This document shows positions 21,564 through 30,804 of a stretch of 35,214 bases of DNA, in pieces (the first letter of the stretch is position 1; the number at the start of each line of letters is the position of its first letter). A program made the translations under genes and the position numbers. The notes under the pieces were generated by a model. It was given only the letters and a program-made list of their open reading frames with translations. It was not told the origin of the DNA and made no database searches. Source of the stretch: Pelagophyceae sp. CCMP2097 (taxonomy: Eukaryota > Sar > Pelagophyceae); contig MU657285.1 of the NCBI GenBank assembly GCA_026770575.1, positions 41,992 through 77,205 on the forward strand, in the 5' to 3' direction.

Positions 21564-21887
21564 GACACCAACGGGAAAGACGGGGCTGATGGTAGGGATG
21601 GACTTGATTCAACTATGGCAGGTCCTCAGGGTATCCAAGGCGCCCAAGGAAAAGACAGTAATGTGCAAGGTCCTCAGGGTGAAATCGGGTTGACCTGATC
21701 TATCGGACCGCCTTGAAAGGATGCAGATCCGGCATCTATTTTAATCCGATTTGGTACATCTTTGGAAATTGTAAATACTGAGATACCCAATGAATTCAAC
21801 ATATCTCTTAATATAACAAATTCTATGTTCCTACAAAACGGAGAGTTTGGATCTAATCGATTCTATTTAAAAATATCGAGCGAATAA
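21564..21887 (+). pseudogene. Collagen-like (Gly-X-Y) protein, broken
   Basis: One frame of 108 codons reads a collagen-type segment (GKDGADGRDG, then GPQGIQGAQGKDS and GPQGEIG) followed by a non-collagen domain of about 55 residues ending FYLKISSE-stop. Collagen-like proteins of this kind are common in giant viruses and phage tail fibres. Two in-frame TGA codons, at 21696-21698 and 21714-21716, fall exactly where the triplet register requires Gly. Upstream, a frame shifted by one (about 21480-21563, containing SEELTITGTPHKIF) looks like the N-terminal continuation. It is most likely a decayed viral structural gene. Confidence 0.7.
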
Positions 21888-21939
21888 AAACACAGTAAAT
21901 TCTTAATTTTTCGCTAGCCCAAAAGAAGGATCCACAAAA

Positions 21940-22207
21940 ATGCCTAATTCGGACCTTTCACAAGTTTTGAATTACAGCCAATACAACTATGCTGATGCAA
22001 ATACTCTGAAATATTTTGAAGATGATAGAAGTTTTGTCACCCTTAGAACAATATTCGACATATTTATTTTTAAAGAGGAGTTACCCCGCTCCCGATTATA
22101 GAAAGACGGTTAATGTTGGTTTCATTCCCATTGTTATACAATCGGGTGGTGAATATATTTCATTAACAAAAAACAACCAAGAAGAAAGTATTACTTCCTT
22201 AAAATAA
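21940..22207 (+). pseudogene. Broken island gene, unknown
   Basis: An ATG at 21940 opens a 53-codon frame (MPNSDLSQVLNYSQYNYADA, then FEDDRSFVTLRT) ending with a stop at 22099-22101. The overlapping frame 22016-22207 carries on sensibly as DYRKTVNVGFIPIVIQSGGE and SLTKNNQEES. A single frameshift near 22080 explains both. It lies just downstream of the collagen-like gene on the same strand. No family is recognised. Confidence 0.45.
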
Positions 22208-22249
22208 ACAAATGTAAAAACTTGAATTAAAGACACAATCGGCGAATAT

Positions 22250-22841
22250 GTTACAAGGGGGGTCAACATGAAAATGCCGCGAATTTCCGAACCTCCACAG
22301 CACGTTTGAGAAGACTTTGAGTGGTTGGGCATGTCCGGCTCGACCCAAGGTGTCGGGCTGGAGGCTGACACTTCCCGTTTTTCGCGTATCCCGCGCGCAA
22401 TCTCGATTTCAGCGTCGCCAAAAGCTGGTTTGAGGTTGTTCTCCATTGTTATCGTTTTGTGTCAGCCTCCCTGCCGCTTCGTTGGGGCCGGCTGTAGGCC
22501 CTGGCGTCGCCAGAGTCCGGCCTGGCGGCCCATGGAGCTTCGGGATTTGGCCCAAAGTTTAGGCTATGGGCTCCATTTTTGCAAGTTATGGGCTTCATTT
22601 CACTTAAAACGCCCATGCAAATCCGCAATTACAAGAAAATAGTGTCAAGTTTCAAGCCGTTTTATTCTTGAAAGCGGATTCACGCTCGGCGGACCGAGCC
22701 CGTAAACAAACTTCCTTCGTCGGGGACCGCGCCGCCACCAGCCCGCGCCGTAGCGACCAAAAGTGGCCCCATACCTCGCTTGCAGCCCGAGAAATTTGTA
22801 TCTGAGTGGAATCCGTTTCATGTTGGACCCCCCTTGTAGCA
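22250..22841. mobile_element. 592-bp TIR element with GAATAT target duplication
   Basis: The left end GTTACAAGGGGGGTCAACAT (22250 on) and the right end (to 22841; reverse complement TGCTACAAGGGGGGTCCAAC) are inverted repeats of about 24 bp with small differences. Direct flanks GAATAT occur at 22244-22249 and 22842-22847. The interior is moderately GC-rich, with no transposase, so it is a non-autonomous element inserted into the AT-rich island. Confidence 0.75.
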
Positions 22842-22847
22842 GAATAT

Positions 22848-23367
22848 CTTCTTTAATAGATGGCATCACATTTAAAAACTTTTCAGGTTTCGATATTTAT
22901 AAACTAAAATTCCCATTAGACGATTTCGACAATTTCCAAAATTTTGTTTTATTTATATCAACAATTTAATAAAAAAACGTAACAAAGTTATCCTGTCTTG
23001 CTCAATTCAATGTAATTATAAACACATCTAATCAGTTAAAACTCGAAGAATTTACTGAAAATGGGAATATTTTAAATAATAACATTTGATGGCAGGAATT
23101 TGATACATTAGCAAATGTTCCAAGGCAGAGGTTCATTTTTAAAACCCCTCTAACGCGCGAATTTCAAGTCATATTTACCCCGCATAATTTTCCTTTGTAC
23201 CACCGGTCTAACCGGTTTTTAAAAATTCTATACAAGGGTACACAAGGTTTGATATCGAATTGCAAAATTACCAATTCGATAAACAGATGAAATTCAGTAT
23301 AGCTGTATATTCTATAGGATAAACGGTTTATTCTATACTTTCTGTTTTATTTAGATTTTTTTTCTCG
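22848..23367 (+). pseudogene. Decayed island coding fragments, unknown
   Basis: 22850-22969 reads SLIDGITFKNFSGFDIYKLK up to ISTI-stop. Around 23040-23290 another stretch reads LEEFTENGNILNNN, a TGA, then QEFDTLANVPRQRFIFKT and FLKILYKGTQG. Stops and frame changes separate them. Composition and strand match the collagen-like neighbourhood, so they may be remnants of the same structural cluster. No family is recognised. Confidence 0.35.
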
Positions 23368-23824
23368 TTATTTTAATATTAAATTAAGATTTTCGTGCTT
23401 TTCTATATTCTTATTTTTGTCTCTCCCTGATAGGAAGTCCTTGCCCCTATTGGATTCTGCTACCTATTGGATTCTGGACCCCTGGGTGAGCGAAAGTGCA
23501 CATCCATTATTTCGAGATGTGTTTACATAGGGAGTGTATCGGGGGTCTATCCATTCGGCGTTATGGGTTGTCCATGCGGCTTCCTTTCGGCTACAGCGGA
23601 ACAAAGGGCCCCGCGGAGGGAGCGCCGCGCCAAGGATGGTGCGCGGTCTTTCCTTTATACTATCGCCCAACACGTCAGGTACTCGCCAGGCACTCATCGC
23701 TAGCGACACGCCAGCTCGCCAGCAACTCGACGTATCGCTTGTGGTGAGTGCCTTGACTTGCAGAGTGCGCATTGCTCGACATCCTCCCCGTCGCAGACGC
23801 ATCACGGCTGCCGGTACATCGCCC

Positions 23825-25083
23825 ATGCCGTCGACGACCATCCTCCGAAGCATCCTCTACTTGCTGCTGCTCAGCGCGGATATGTCATCCCATGCGACGA
23901 CGGTGCACGGCGCCGCCATGAAGGTCGCCGCGCGCCCCGGCGCAACGACGCGATGCCTCGACGCGGCCGATCGCCACGTGCTCGGCGACATCACGAACAT
24001 GGGAGGCGACAAGCGCAAGCAGAACGCGGGCCTCCGAGGCCCACGCGCGCCGCCGCAGCCGATCGAGAAGCTCCGCAGCGCGCTGGCCCTCTGGGCGACG
24101 GAGCAAGTCATGGTCGCGAAGCCCATCTCGCAGAAGGACGCCGGCGCCAAGTTCGGCATCTCGAAGGGCGCCGTCAACACCATGGCCAAGAAGCTCGTGA
24201 AAGGCCCGCTCGCGGACACGCTCGCGCAGATCGAGGCCATCGAGTGGTCGCCCGTCGGGTGCCCCAACATGCTCGCGCGCGAGTACCTCACCAAGGACGA
24301 AAAGGGCATCTTCGCCGAGATGATCAGGCTGCGGGCCTCCATGGGATTCCCGTTGGACGTGGATATGCTATCGGCGACCTTCCTGGGGACGCTCCGAGCC
24401 ATGGGCCGGGACACGGACTCGCACACCTGTCGGCCCGCCGTGTGCTCTCGGCACTTCGTGGGGAAGTTCCTCGTGGATTACGGCTTCGGCAAGTACAAGA
24501 CCTCGGTCATCGACCCGAAATGTGCGAAGCAGGCGACCCACGAGGTCCGCGAGGCGTGGTTCGACCTGAACGACCATGTTATGGCTCGCGCCTTCCAGAG
24601 CGGCCAGACGACCTGGGCCAAGTCGGAGGAAGTGAGTCTTTTGGGGGGAATAGGGCACCCGAGTCCCGTCGTCGTCTTTTGTTAACGTCGCATTTGAGAC
24701 GACGATGGCGGTTGTGCACTAGGTGCCCGCGGCGCACAAGTACAACATGGACGAGGCGGCGCACGACCCGACCGCGGGGCGGGTGAAAGTGGTTGGCGAA
24801 AAGGAAGCGCGGAAGAGCACTGGCCGCGCGTCGTCCGACATTTGGACCCAAGACGCAAAATAAGCAGATTCGCCACTGGGAGCGCGGCGACGGCGACAAG
24901 GCGGGGTTCCACATGACCGACGTCGCCACGACGTGCTCCAACGGCAGATCGTTTCCGAGCATGCTCGTCATGAGCTGCCCCGGCGTCGAGGCGCCGTGCA
25001 TGCGCGCCGCTCTGCTGGAGCAAATCGTCCGGCGGGCTATGACCGACGAGGAACGCGCGTCGCCGTTCTTCAAGGATGGCTGA
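23825..25083 (+). pseudogene. Pogo/Tigger-like transposase, truncated
   Basis: Exon 1 is 23825-24631 and exon 2 starts at 24723; the 91-nt intron has donor GAGGAA/GTGAGT and acceptor CACTAG. The N-terminal half has a psq-type helix-turn-helix (QKDAGAKFGISKGAVNTMAK), then the CENPB-type segment LTKDEKGIFAEMI and SRHFVGKFLVDYGF. The first catalytic Asp is in KYNMDEAAH (family motif NMDETG). A frame change near 24865 leads to HMTDVATTCSNGRSFPSML, the next conserved DDE strand. The protein stops at 25083 (FFKDG), before the second and third catalytic acids. It is therefore probably inactive and dependent on another copy, unless unseen introns restore it. The upstream start is uncertain; the frame is open from 23534. 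Confidence 0.8.
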
Positions 25084-25091
25084 TTCAACAC

Positions 25092-25300
25092 GGAGCGATG
25101 CCCCTCCCTCAGCGCCGCTCCGCGGCTCCGGGCAGACGCAGATGCGAGGCCCCACCGCGCCCTTGCTTGCCTCGCGTCTCCGCGGCTGTCGGGGGCGGCC
25201 AACCTCGGAGCGATGCCCCCCCTCCGCGCGCCGCGGCCCCGGGCCGACGCGCATGCGTGCGCCCACCGCGCCCCCGCTTGCCACGCGTCAGTTCGGCTGA
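25092..25300 (+). repeat. Two-copy tandem duplication inside the pogo-like element
   Basis: Two units of about 116 bp each begin CGGAGCGATGCCCC and share GGGC-GACGC, GCCCACCGCGCCC and GCTTGCC-CGCGTC. They replace the region where the transposase C-terminus should lie. This may be an internal rearrangement that truncated the gene. Confidence 0.65.
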
Positions 25301-25644
25301 GTCCTGGCTGGCAACCAGCCAATGAGAGGGCTCTAATTGCTTCTCCCCCCAAAAAATCGAGAATCCAATAGGGGACCTTCCGACAATCCCGAATCCAATA
25401 GTGGCAAGGGCTTCCTAAATAGTAATATAATAACTGCCTCGACGTTATATCGTTTAATTGGTATTTTATCAGGTATATATTACTTTTATAAAACTTGTCA
25501 AGAATTATATTTCCTTTGCCATCTTTCATTTTAATATGCCTCCGATCTTTAATGAATTTTCATTCTTTCCTTTTATCCTCTTTAGACATGTCACAAATTT
25601 CTAATTGACTTACATCCGCCATTGTATATATATATATAATATTA

Positions 25645-26231
25645 GGGAGGTTCACTTTTTTGAACAAGTTCTGAACTCAGAGTTCAGGCGATAGTTCAGA
25701 ACTTGTTCAAAATATTTATTGGCTGTAAGGCTGACTGGCCGTGCTGTGCGCTTCTCGTGGTGAGGCTGACGTGTCCTGCAGAGAACAAACGTCAAACGCG
25801 ACGAAGAAAAAGTTGAATTTGCACTCAACTGCATTGGGTCACGGAAATTGTGATAAGCTATCACGGAAATTGTTTGGGTGTCGCGCGGAAACTGTTTTCG
25901 CTGCGCGCGACGCGAAGGGCGACGCGCTTCGGCGGCGCGTTTGTCGCGCCGAGCGCGCGGCGGCGGCGCGCGTCGATCGCGCCCGGGCGCGTCGAAAACG
26001 GTGCGCTACGGAGCGAGGACGGCCGCCGGGACGGACCCCGCGGCACGCAATAAACGCCGTTCAACCCTCGTATTTTCCAATGTGCAAGGCAGTTCTGAAC
26101 AAGTTCACAACACCGAGTTCTGAACTCAGAGTTCAGAACTCGGTGTTCTGAACAAGTTCAGAACATTTCCTAAAAGCGTATTTGCGTTTTTGAACTCAGT
26201 TCTGAACTTGTTCAAAAAAAGTGAACCTCTC
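25645..26231. mobile_element. 587-bp TIR element with TATTA duplication and captured GC-rich module
   Basis: The ends GGGAGGTTCACTTTTTTGAA (left, 25645 on) and GAGAGGTTCACTTTTTTTGA (right, reverse complement from 26231) are inverted repeats of about 40 bp. TATTA flanks both sides (25640-25644, 26232-26236). Many further short inverted repeats of GAACAAGTTCTGAACTC lie inside (26090-26165). The core 25857-26035 is a GC-rich module also present at 29764-29945 and 34323-34587 outside any such TIRs. There is no transposase, so it is non-autonomous. Confidence 0.8.
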
Positions 26232-26439
26232 TATTATTAATACCATTGACGCAGCATTTTTATGTAAAAAAACTGTTCATATACGATTTAAATTCGATTA
26301 TAGTTTTTTTTATTGTCCACAATCCTCCAAATAAAAACTGAAAATCATTTTTCTCTTTTAAAATATATTGTTAAATATATTATTTATTTTGTACATGTTC
26401 CGTTTTGAACACGAAAATCTATTTTTTCTAATATACATT

Positions 26440-26535
26440 ATGAGTGATGTGTTAAAAAATTTAAATTATGGACGAGATACATTTCCACACGTGAGTGTAT
26501 CAGGTCCGGCTCGAAAAATTTGCACCAATTATTAA
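26440..26535 (+). CDS. Short island ORF, possibly a broken gene start
   Basis: An ATG at 26440 gives MSDVLKNLNYGRDTFPHVSV and 11 more residues before a stop. Directly after, another frame reads LSYILRIATPPLEILYIKWG, which looks coding, so a frameshift may have cut a longer gene. The composition is island-like. No family is recognised. Confidence 0.35.
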   Translation: MSDVLKNLNYGRDTFPHVSVSGPARKICTNY

Positions 26536-26699
26536 CTTGTCATATATTCTTCGTATCGCAACCCCACCATTGGAAATATTATATATCAAATGGGGTTTAA
26601 GGGAATTAAATAATTTTTAAACACAATAAATATCAGGAATATAAGTTATCCCCTTAAGAGTTTAAAACATCTTGCGAGCGTGTTAGAACTTGACGAACC

Positions 26700-26918
26700 A
26701 TGTTCTTTAAAGAATCAAAAAAATGGATAGAATATATCGAAAACTCCTTTTCGGATGGTGATTTAACTAAATACGATTTTGTTGTCGATAAAAACATTGT
26801 AAAATTATCTTTTTTGGAAACTTTCTATTTAGAGCATAATAACGAAGAAAAAGAAATATTTTCCAAAGTTGACCAAAATCATTTTTTCCTACCCTCGGAT
26901 TTCTGTAATCATTTTTAA
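26700..26918 (+). CDS. Unknown island protein, 72 residues
   Basis: An intact ORF beginning MFFKESKKWIEYIENSFSDG and ending FCNHF-stop, acidic/aromatic, typical of AT-rich viral ORFs. No domain is recognised. It lies 165 bp after the 26440 ORF and may be its continuation. Downstream, 26930-27190 is T-rich with no gene, and includes one GAGGGGAGACCCCCCTGACC, a remnant of the G/C-tract repeat seen at 28.8-29.8 kb. Confidence 0.4.
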   Translation: MFFKESKKWIEYIENSFSDGDLTKYDFVVDKNIVKLSFLETFYLEHNNEEKEIFSKVDQNHFFLPSDFCNHF

Positions 26919-27197
26919 AGGTTGTATCAAATCCTCGAAATCTCAAAAAGTTGTTTTTATCTTTCTCACTTGAGGGGAGACCCCCCTGACCCCCTTCCTC
27001 GGATCCTTTTTTAATTTCTTTTTTTAAGATTTAATTCAAATTTTTTTATCTTGAAAAGCGACTTTTTATCTTGAAAATTGACTTTTTTTTTGATTTAATT
27101 AATCTTTTTTAATTTCGCGTTAATTTTTGGATTTAGTTCAATATTTTTTTTATCTTGAAAAAAAAAATTTTATTATTTTTTTACGTCGAAGGATTTA

Positions 27198-27273
27198 TTT
27201 TTTAACCTTTTCAAAATGACAAACATGATGAGGTGGAGCCGATGGCGTTTGTCATTTTGAAATGGTTAAAAAA
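27198..27273. repeat. 27-bp inverted repeat at the right edge of the island
   Basis: TTTTTTAACCTTTTCAAAAT and seven more bases (27198-27224) pair with 27247-27273 with 26 of 27 matches, around a 22-nt loop. Immediately rightward the sequence becomes GC-rich. It may be a small MITE or a terminal feature of the insertion. Confidence 0.7.
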
Positions 27274-27935
27274 GAAAGTGTATATTTTTCGTTTCAAAGG
27301 CCCGGGATGTTCCAAGGCTTGGGATGTTTCACGCCGGCGTGGCGCAGAGATCCGACGATGCACCACGGCGGACGGTGGCGCTTTGTTGGCGCTGGACACG
27401 GCGGGGGCGTCGTCGTCTGCGGCCTAGGTGGTGGAGGCATGGGCACGTTGAAAGTGGTGCTATGCAGGTAGGCGCTTGATTGACAGATTGATGCTCTCGC
27501 TCCGTGGCGAGGCCCTCCACCAGCTCGGATCGACTTGCGGCAGGGAATACCCGAGACAAGTGCAATGTACGGCGCACACACGGCGCGCCTTGGACGACGA
27601 TGCATTAAGCCAAGCGCGTGGGCCCTTCTTTGTGCTTCTTTGTGCTTTCGAGACTTTTAATATATAGACTGAAGCCTCTGCTGTTCACCTTTGAAAACAG
27701 CCTCCCATGCAGATGCGGGGTGCTCTTCCTGCGTCCAGCATTCTGGTTCCGGTTCGAATCCCCCGTGATTTTTTTTGCCCTTCGTCTCCTAAGACAGTTT
27801 TTTTTCCACCACCCAACCACGCGCGCGGCGGACGAAACGCCCTTTTAGGATAACGTCGGCCCGCCAGCGCCTTTTGCCTTCTTAAAAAATAAGCGACTGG
27901 CGGCAGAGACCGCCTTTGCCTTTAGATAAAATCCA

Positions 27936-28720
27936 TTATCTTACTCTCACATTCGCACTGTAGGGGTCGCCTGGCTTCGGGGCTGATGGATACTGGAAAG
28001 TCGGCACGGGATCGGGCGTTGTTGGCCCTTGTACTGGAACGAGTGGGCAGTTGGGCGACGCGGCCCCGAGTGTCATCGCCGGGGAAAGCATGGTCTTCGC
28101 CTCAAACGCGGTGCCTTCAATCTGGTCGGCCTCGACGTCGAGCGAGGACGCGGCGCCGCCAGCCGCGCGAGAGAGAGAGCTCGGCGTCTGCGTCGCGACG
28201 GCGACCGCGCCGACGTGGTCGACGCGGAGCCGCGCGAGGCCCTTGTCGAAGACGGCGAATGCGCCGGGCGCTCGCTGCTGCACGCGGCCGTTCTCGATCG
28301 CCTAGTCGGCGGCCGCCGCGTCGGCGTTGTAGACCGATCGCGCGCAGGCCGCCTTCTTTTGTGGGCACGCGATGGTGCGTTTCTTCAAAGCCGCCTTCAT
28401 CGACGGATCGACGTGGGAGTGCCTAAAGGGGGGACGCGATTACGCAGGGCGGCGGCGGGGCTCCGGCGTTGAGGTGAAGGGGCGCGGACGCTGGTTGTTG
28501 ACGGCGGCTTGACGCGCGGCGCGACGGGAGTGCGGTTCACCCATTGTCGCACGGTGCGCTTGCGTTTTGCCAACGGCGCGCCGTGTTTCCGGTGGGCCGT
28601 CTTCGCCTTGCGTCGCGCGCGCTTGACGTGCTCGTAGTCCTTGGGTGTGCGGCGCTTCGCGTCCACTAGTTTTCTGTTGTCGCTGCTCCCCACCCACTTC
28701 TTGGGCACGATCTTCCCCAT
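27936..28720 (-). pseudogene. Basic-protein gene with frameshift and in-frame stop, unknown
   Basis: A start at 28720 in a GCCATGG context opens MGKIVPKKWVGSSDNRKLVD, then a very basic region (RARRKAKTAHRKHGAP, KRKRTVRQWVN). At a C6 tract (28425-28436) the reading appears to slip by one. In the other frame it continues as HSHVDPSMKAALKKRTIACP, then ARSVYNADAAAAD and a TAG, after which the same frame stays open (AIENGRVQQRAPGAFAVFDK and on) to 27936. A homopolymer error or an intron ending TTTAG could remove the first break. The second could be the natural stop. Lys/Arg richness suggests nucleic-acid binding. No family is recognised. Confidence 0.4.
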
Positions 28721-28811
28721 GGCGGTCGGGCGGCGGTGGGCGAGTTCGGCCTGTTTACGCGACAGACGCTCCTTGGCGCATGTGGCGCGTAAGAGAAGCT
28801 CCTCGTTAGAT

Positions 28812-29763
28812 TTATATAAAGCGCGATGCCCGTTGAAGGGCTCGCTGCGCTCTATGAGGCATTTCGGCGCGCCGCTTGGGGGCGTGCTGGGCCCGGACTC
28901 TCGCGGGCGCCGGGGGGAGAACCCCCGGACCCCCCCTTTAACTTCTTACCCGCTTTGAAAACGCCGCATTGCTCGTATCGGCCCGGCCGGCGAAGCGCGC
29001 CGCTTCGGAGCGCGTCGGTGCCGGACTGTCGCGAGTGCCGGGGGGAGACCCCCTGGACCCCCCATTTTACTTCTTACCCGCATTCATCAAATCCACGCTT
29101 ACGAAGGGCTCACTGCGCTCTGTGAGAAATTCGATCGCTTGTTTCGGCGCGCCGGACTGTCGCGAGTGCCGGGGGGAGACCCCCTTCCCTGGACCCCCCC
29201 CCCTTTAAATTACTTTTTACCCGCATTCATCAAATCCACGCTTGCCAAGGACTCGCTGCGCTCTGTAAGACATTCGATCGCATGTTTCGGCGCACCGGTT
29301 GGGGGCGTGCCGGGCCCGGACTCTCGCGGGCGCCGGGGAGAGACCCCCCGGACCCCCCCTTAAAGTTCTTACCCGCTTTCAAATCGCCGGCTTGCTTCGT
29401 ATCGGCGCGGCCGGCGAGGCGCGCCGCTTGGGGGCGCGTCGGCGCATCGCACGTTAACTTCTTACCCACATTCATCAAATCCACGCTTGCCAAGGGCTCG
29501 GTACGCTCCGCGAAGCTTGGGAGCGCGTCGGCGCCGGACTGTCGCGGGTGCCGGGGGGAGACCCCCCGGACCCCCCATTAAGTTCATACGCGCATTGATC
29601 CAATCCACGCTTGCCCCTATCGCTTAAAATTATGACGCCGGCTTTGGCTTGCTGCGCTGTCGGTCGCTCGCCCGCGGAGGCGCGCCGCTTGGAAACGCAG
29701 TAGGCCCCGGACTTTGGCGGGTGCCGGGGGGAGACCTCCCGGACCCACCTTAAACTAACGCGA
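28812..29763 (+). repeat. G/C-tract repeat array, six degenerate units
   Basis: Units of about 110-220 bp each carry GGGCTCGCTGCGCTCTGTGA-like text, GGACTCTCGCGGGTGCC, a hairpin GGGGGGAGACCCCCCGGACC, then TTAACTTCTTACCCGC and ATTCATCAAATCCACGCTTG. The GGGGAGAC hairpin occurs at about 28914, 29039, 29170, 29334, 29552 and 29726. ORFs through it are repeat translations and not genes. The same text recurs at 33885-34320. Confidence 0.8.
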
Positions 29764-30150
29764 TAGGCCATCACGGAAATTGTTAGAGTTCCACACGGAA
29801 ATTGCTTTCGCGGCGCGCGGCGCGGAGGGCGGCGCGCTTGGGCGGCGCGTTTGTTGCGCCGAGCGCGCGGCAGCGGCGCGCGTCGATCGCGCCCGGGCGC
29901 GTCGAAAACGGTGCGCTACGGAGCGAGGAAGGCCGCCGGGACGGAAAAGATATTATCCTCGAAGTTGGTGGCGTGCGGTCCATGGAGCTTGAACGGCGCT
30001 GTCGGTTTCACATAAGGTGGCTTGTACCCACGCGCCCAACTCTTTCCAATGGCCGATTGTGTTGGAGTCCGACGGCGCGCGCAATGTCGAGTTTGCTCTA
30101 AACATGCACGGTTTGGCAAAACCAATTATAGATGGGGGGAGCTAGTGCAA
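29764..30150 (+). repeat. GC-rich dispersed module, copy 2
   Basis: It starts TAGGCCATCACGGAAATTGT, passes GCGCGTCGATCGCGCCCGGG and GTCGAAAACGGTGCGCTACG to 29945, then continues with CATAAGGTGGCTTGTACCCA, GTGTTGGAGTCCGACGGCGC and ACCAATTATAGATGGGG. The whole stretch matches 34323-34790; only the first 180 bp match the module inside the TIR element at 25857-26035. In both long copies it directly follows the G/C-tract array, so array plus module is one larger repeat. Confidence 0.8.
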
Positions 30151-30188
30151 CATTTGCATTATCCACCAGAATTTTGGGCACTAAGGGT

Positions 30189-30452
30189 TTAGACTTGATT
30201 AACCACTAAATTAAGAAGCTTCCGCAGAGATTCGCCAAAATAGGGGTAGTTCATGAAAAGCCAACAAGCGCCCCCGGGCGTCTTGCGGTAGTGGTTGGCG
30301 TGGCGCCACTCATCATTCAAGGGCAAAAAAGTCAACAAATTTCCGGGTGATAATCTAATTCGACAGTGCATTATCCTGATAAATAATTTCAACCTTTTTT
30401 TTAAATAATCGCTGAATACGTTTTTAATGGACCGAGGCCGGATTCGAATCAC
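30189..30452 (-). CDS. Unrecognised ORF, possible remnant
   Basis: An 87-codon minus-strand frame whose second half (GNLLTFLPLNDEWRHANHYR, then WLFMNYPYFGESLRKLLN) reads like real protein, with W, H and Y in plausible places. No family is recognised, and neither an upstream exon nor the promoter is visible. It may be the 3' fragment of a transposon or host gene. Confidence 0.3.
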   Translation of the reverse strand: MIRIRPRSIKNVFSDYLKKRLKLFIRIMHCRIRLSPGNLLTFLPLNDEWRHANHYRKTPGGACWLFMNYPYFGESLRKLLNLVVNQV

Positions 30453-30804
30453 GGTATTGCCCGATAGCCAGGGGGATCCTACACAACACTGGTTGGCGAT
30501 TGTCTGCGCAATTGGCGGCCACAGACGCGAGTCGGGACCGTGGTAAATAGGCCCGGGATTCTCGCGTACATCACGCGAGAGTCTCTAGAGTACTGCCACA
30601 GACCGCAGGCCGCACACGCACGCTTCATAGGCTCTCGCGTACAACAAGGAACGGAGTGGGGGCTGCGTTATACGGGCGATGCGGCCGCGGCAGTGTTACG
30701 TGGTGCAATGGCCGCATCATGAAGGTGCATGATGCCACAGCCTCATATTATAGGAATTCCTATGCCGCTGCAGGGTATAGCGCCGACGGTGCGCATGTAT
30801 GAGC

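Larger units (their letters stand above)
23433..25415 (+). mobile_element. Pogo/Tigger-like DNA transposon, 1983 bp, TA duplication
   Basis: The terminal inverted repeats GGAAGTCCTTGCCCCTATTG (+GATTC) at 23433 and, in reverse complement, GGAAGCCCTTGCCACTATTG (+GATTC) at 25415 match 23 of 25. They are flanked by TA on both sides (23431-23432 and 25416-25417), the duplication typical of Tc1/mariner-pogo elements. CTATTGGATTC is repeated just inside each end. The element carries a transposase-related gene (23825-25083) and a tandem duplication (25092-25300). Its GC-rich content contrasts with the surrounding island. Confidence 0.9.
23368..25622 (-). pseudogene. Island paralog 2, split by the pogo-like element
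   Basis: The homolog of the gene at 18629-19003. The 5' part is 25622 down to 25416 (MADVSQLEICDMSKEDKRKE, then a TGA at 25562-25560, then GNIILDKFYKS and ITSRQLLYYYL). The element 23433-25415 interrupts it after the Tyr/Leu run. On the other side the same frame resumes at 23430 as SGRDKNKN and ends at a stop, 23370-23368. Removing the element with one TA copy gives continuous reading, and the junction then matches the YL-GRDK of paralog 1. So the gene was intact in frame across this point when the transposon landed; the TGA may be older or later. The function is unknown. Confidence 0.75.
17725..27197. other. AT-rich island, probable degraded viral insertion, invaded by transposons
   Basis: Base composition switches sharply at about 17.72 kb and back at about 27.2 kb. 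Inside, apart from later insertions, the sequence is strongly AT-rich, with short intronless ORFs rich in N, K, I, Y and F, unlike the A/R-rich host proteins. Content includes a collagen-like (Gly-X-Y) protein, two related copies of one small gene, and several ORF fragments with stops and frameshifts. This fits a decaying insert from an algal large DNA virus or polinton-like virus. No capsid, packaging ATPase or polymerase was recognised, so the viral origin is inference. A non-viral AT-rich isochore is the alternative. Confidence 0.5.

Noticed and set aside
22325..22642. Plus-strand ORF inside the 592-bp TIR element
   Set aside because: It has no transposase motif, low-quality composition, and an overlapping antisense ORF of similar length.
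18629..26918. Naming island ORFs as capsid, polymerase or other virus hallmark genes
   Set aside because: No hallmark motif is visible; only the collagen-like repeat is diagnostic in style.
27746..27775. tRNA gene with GGTTCGAATCCCCC followed by a T run
   Set aside because: The T stem does not pair properly and no 5' acceptor or D arm was found upstream; at most a pol III-like relic.
28812..29763. ORFs containing PG-SP--P-ESGP peptides
   Set aside because: They are translations of the G/C-tract repeat; the same text appears in several frames and strands.
30430..30470. tRNA-like GGATTCGAATC
   Set aside because: It is a short palindromic match only, with no cloverleaf around it.
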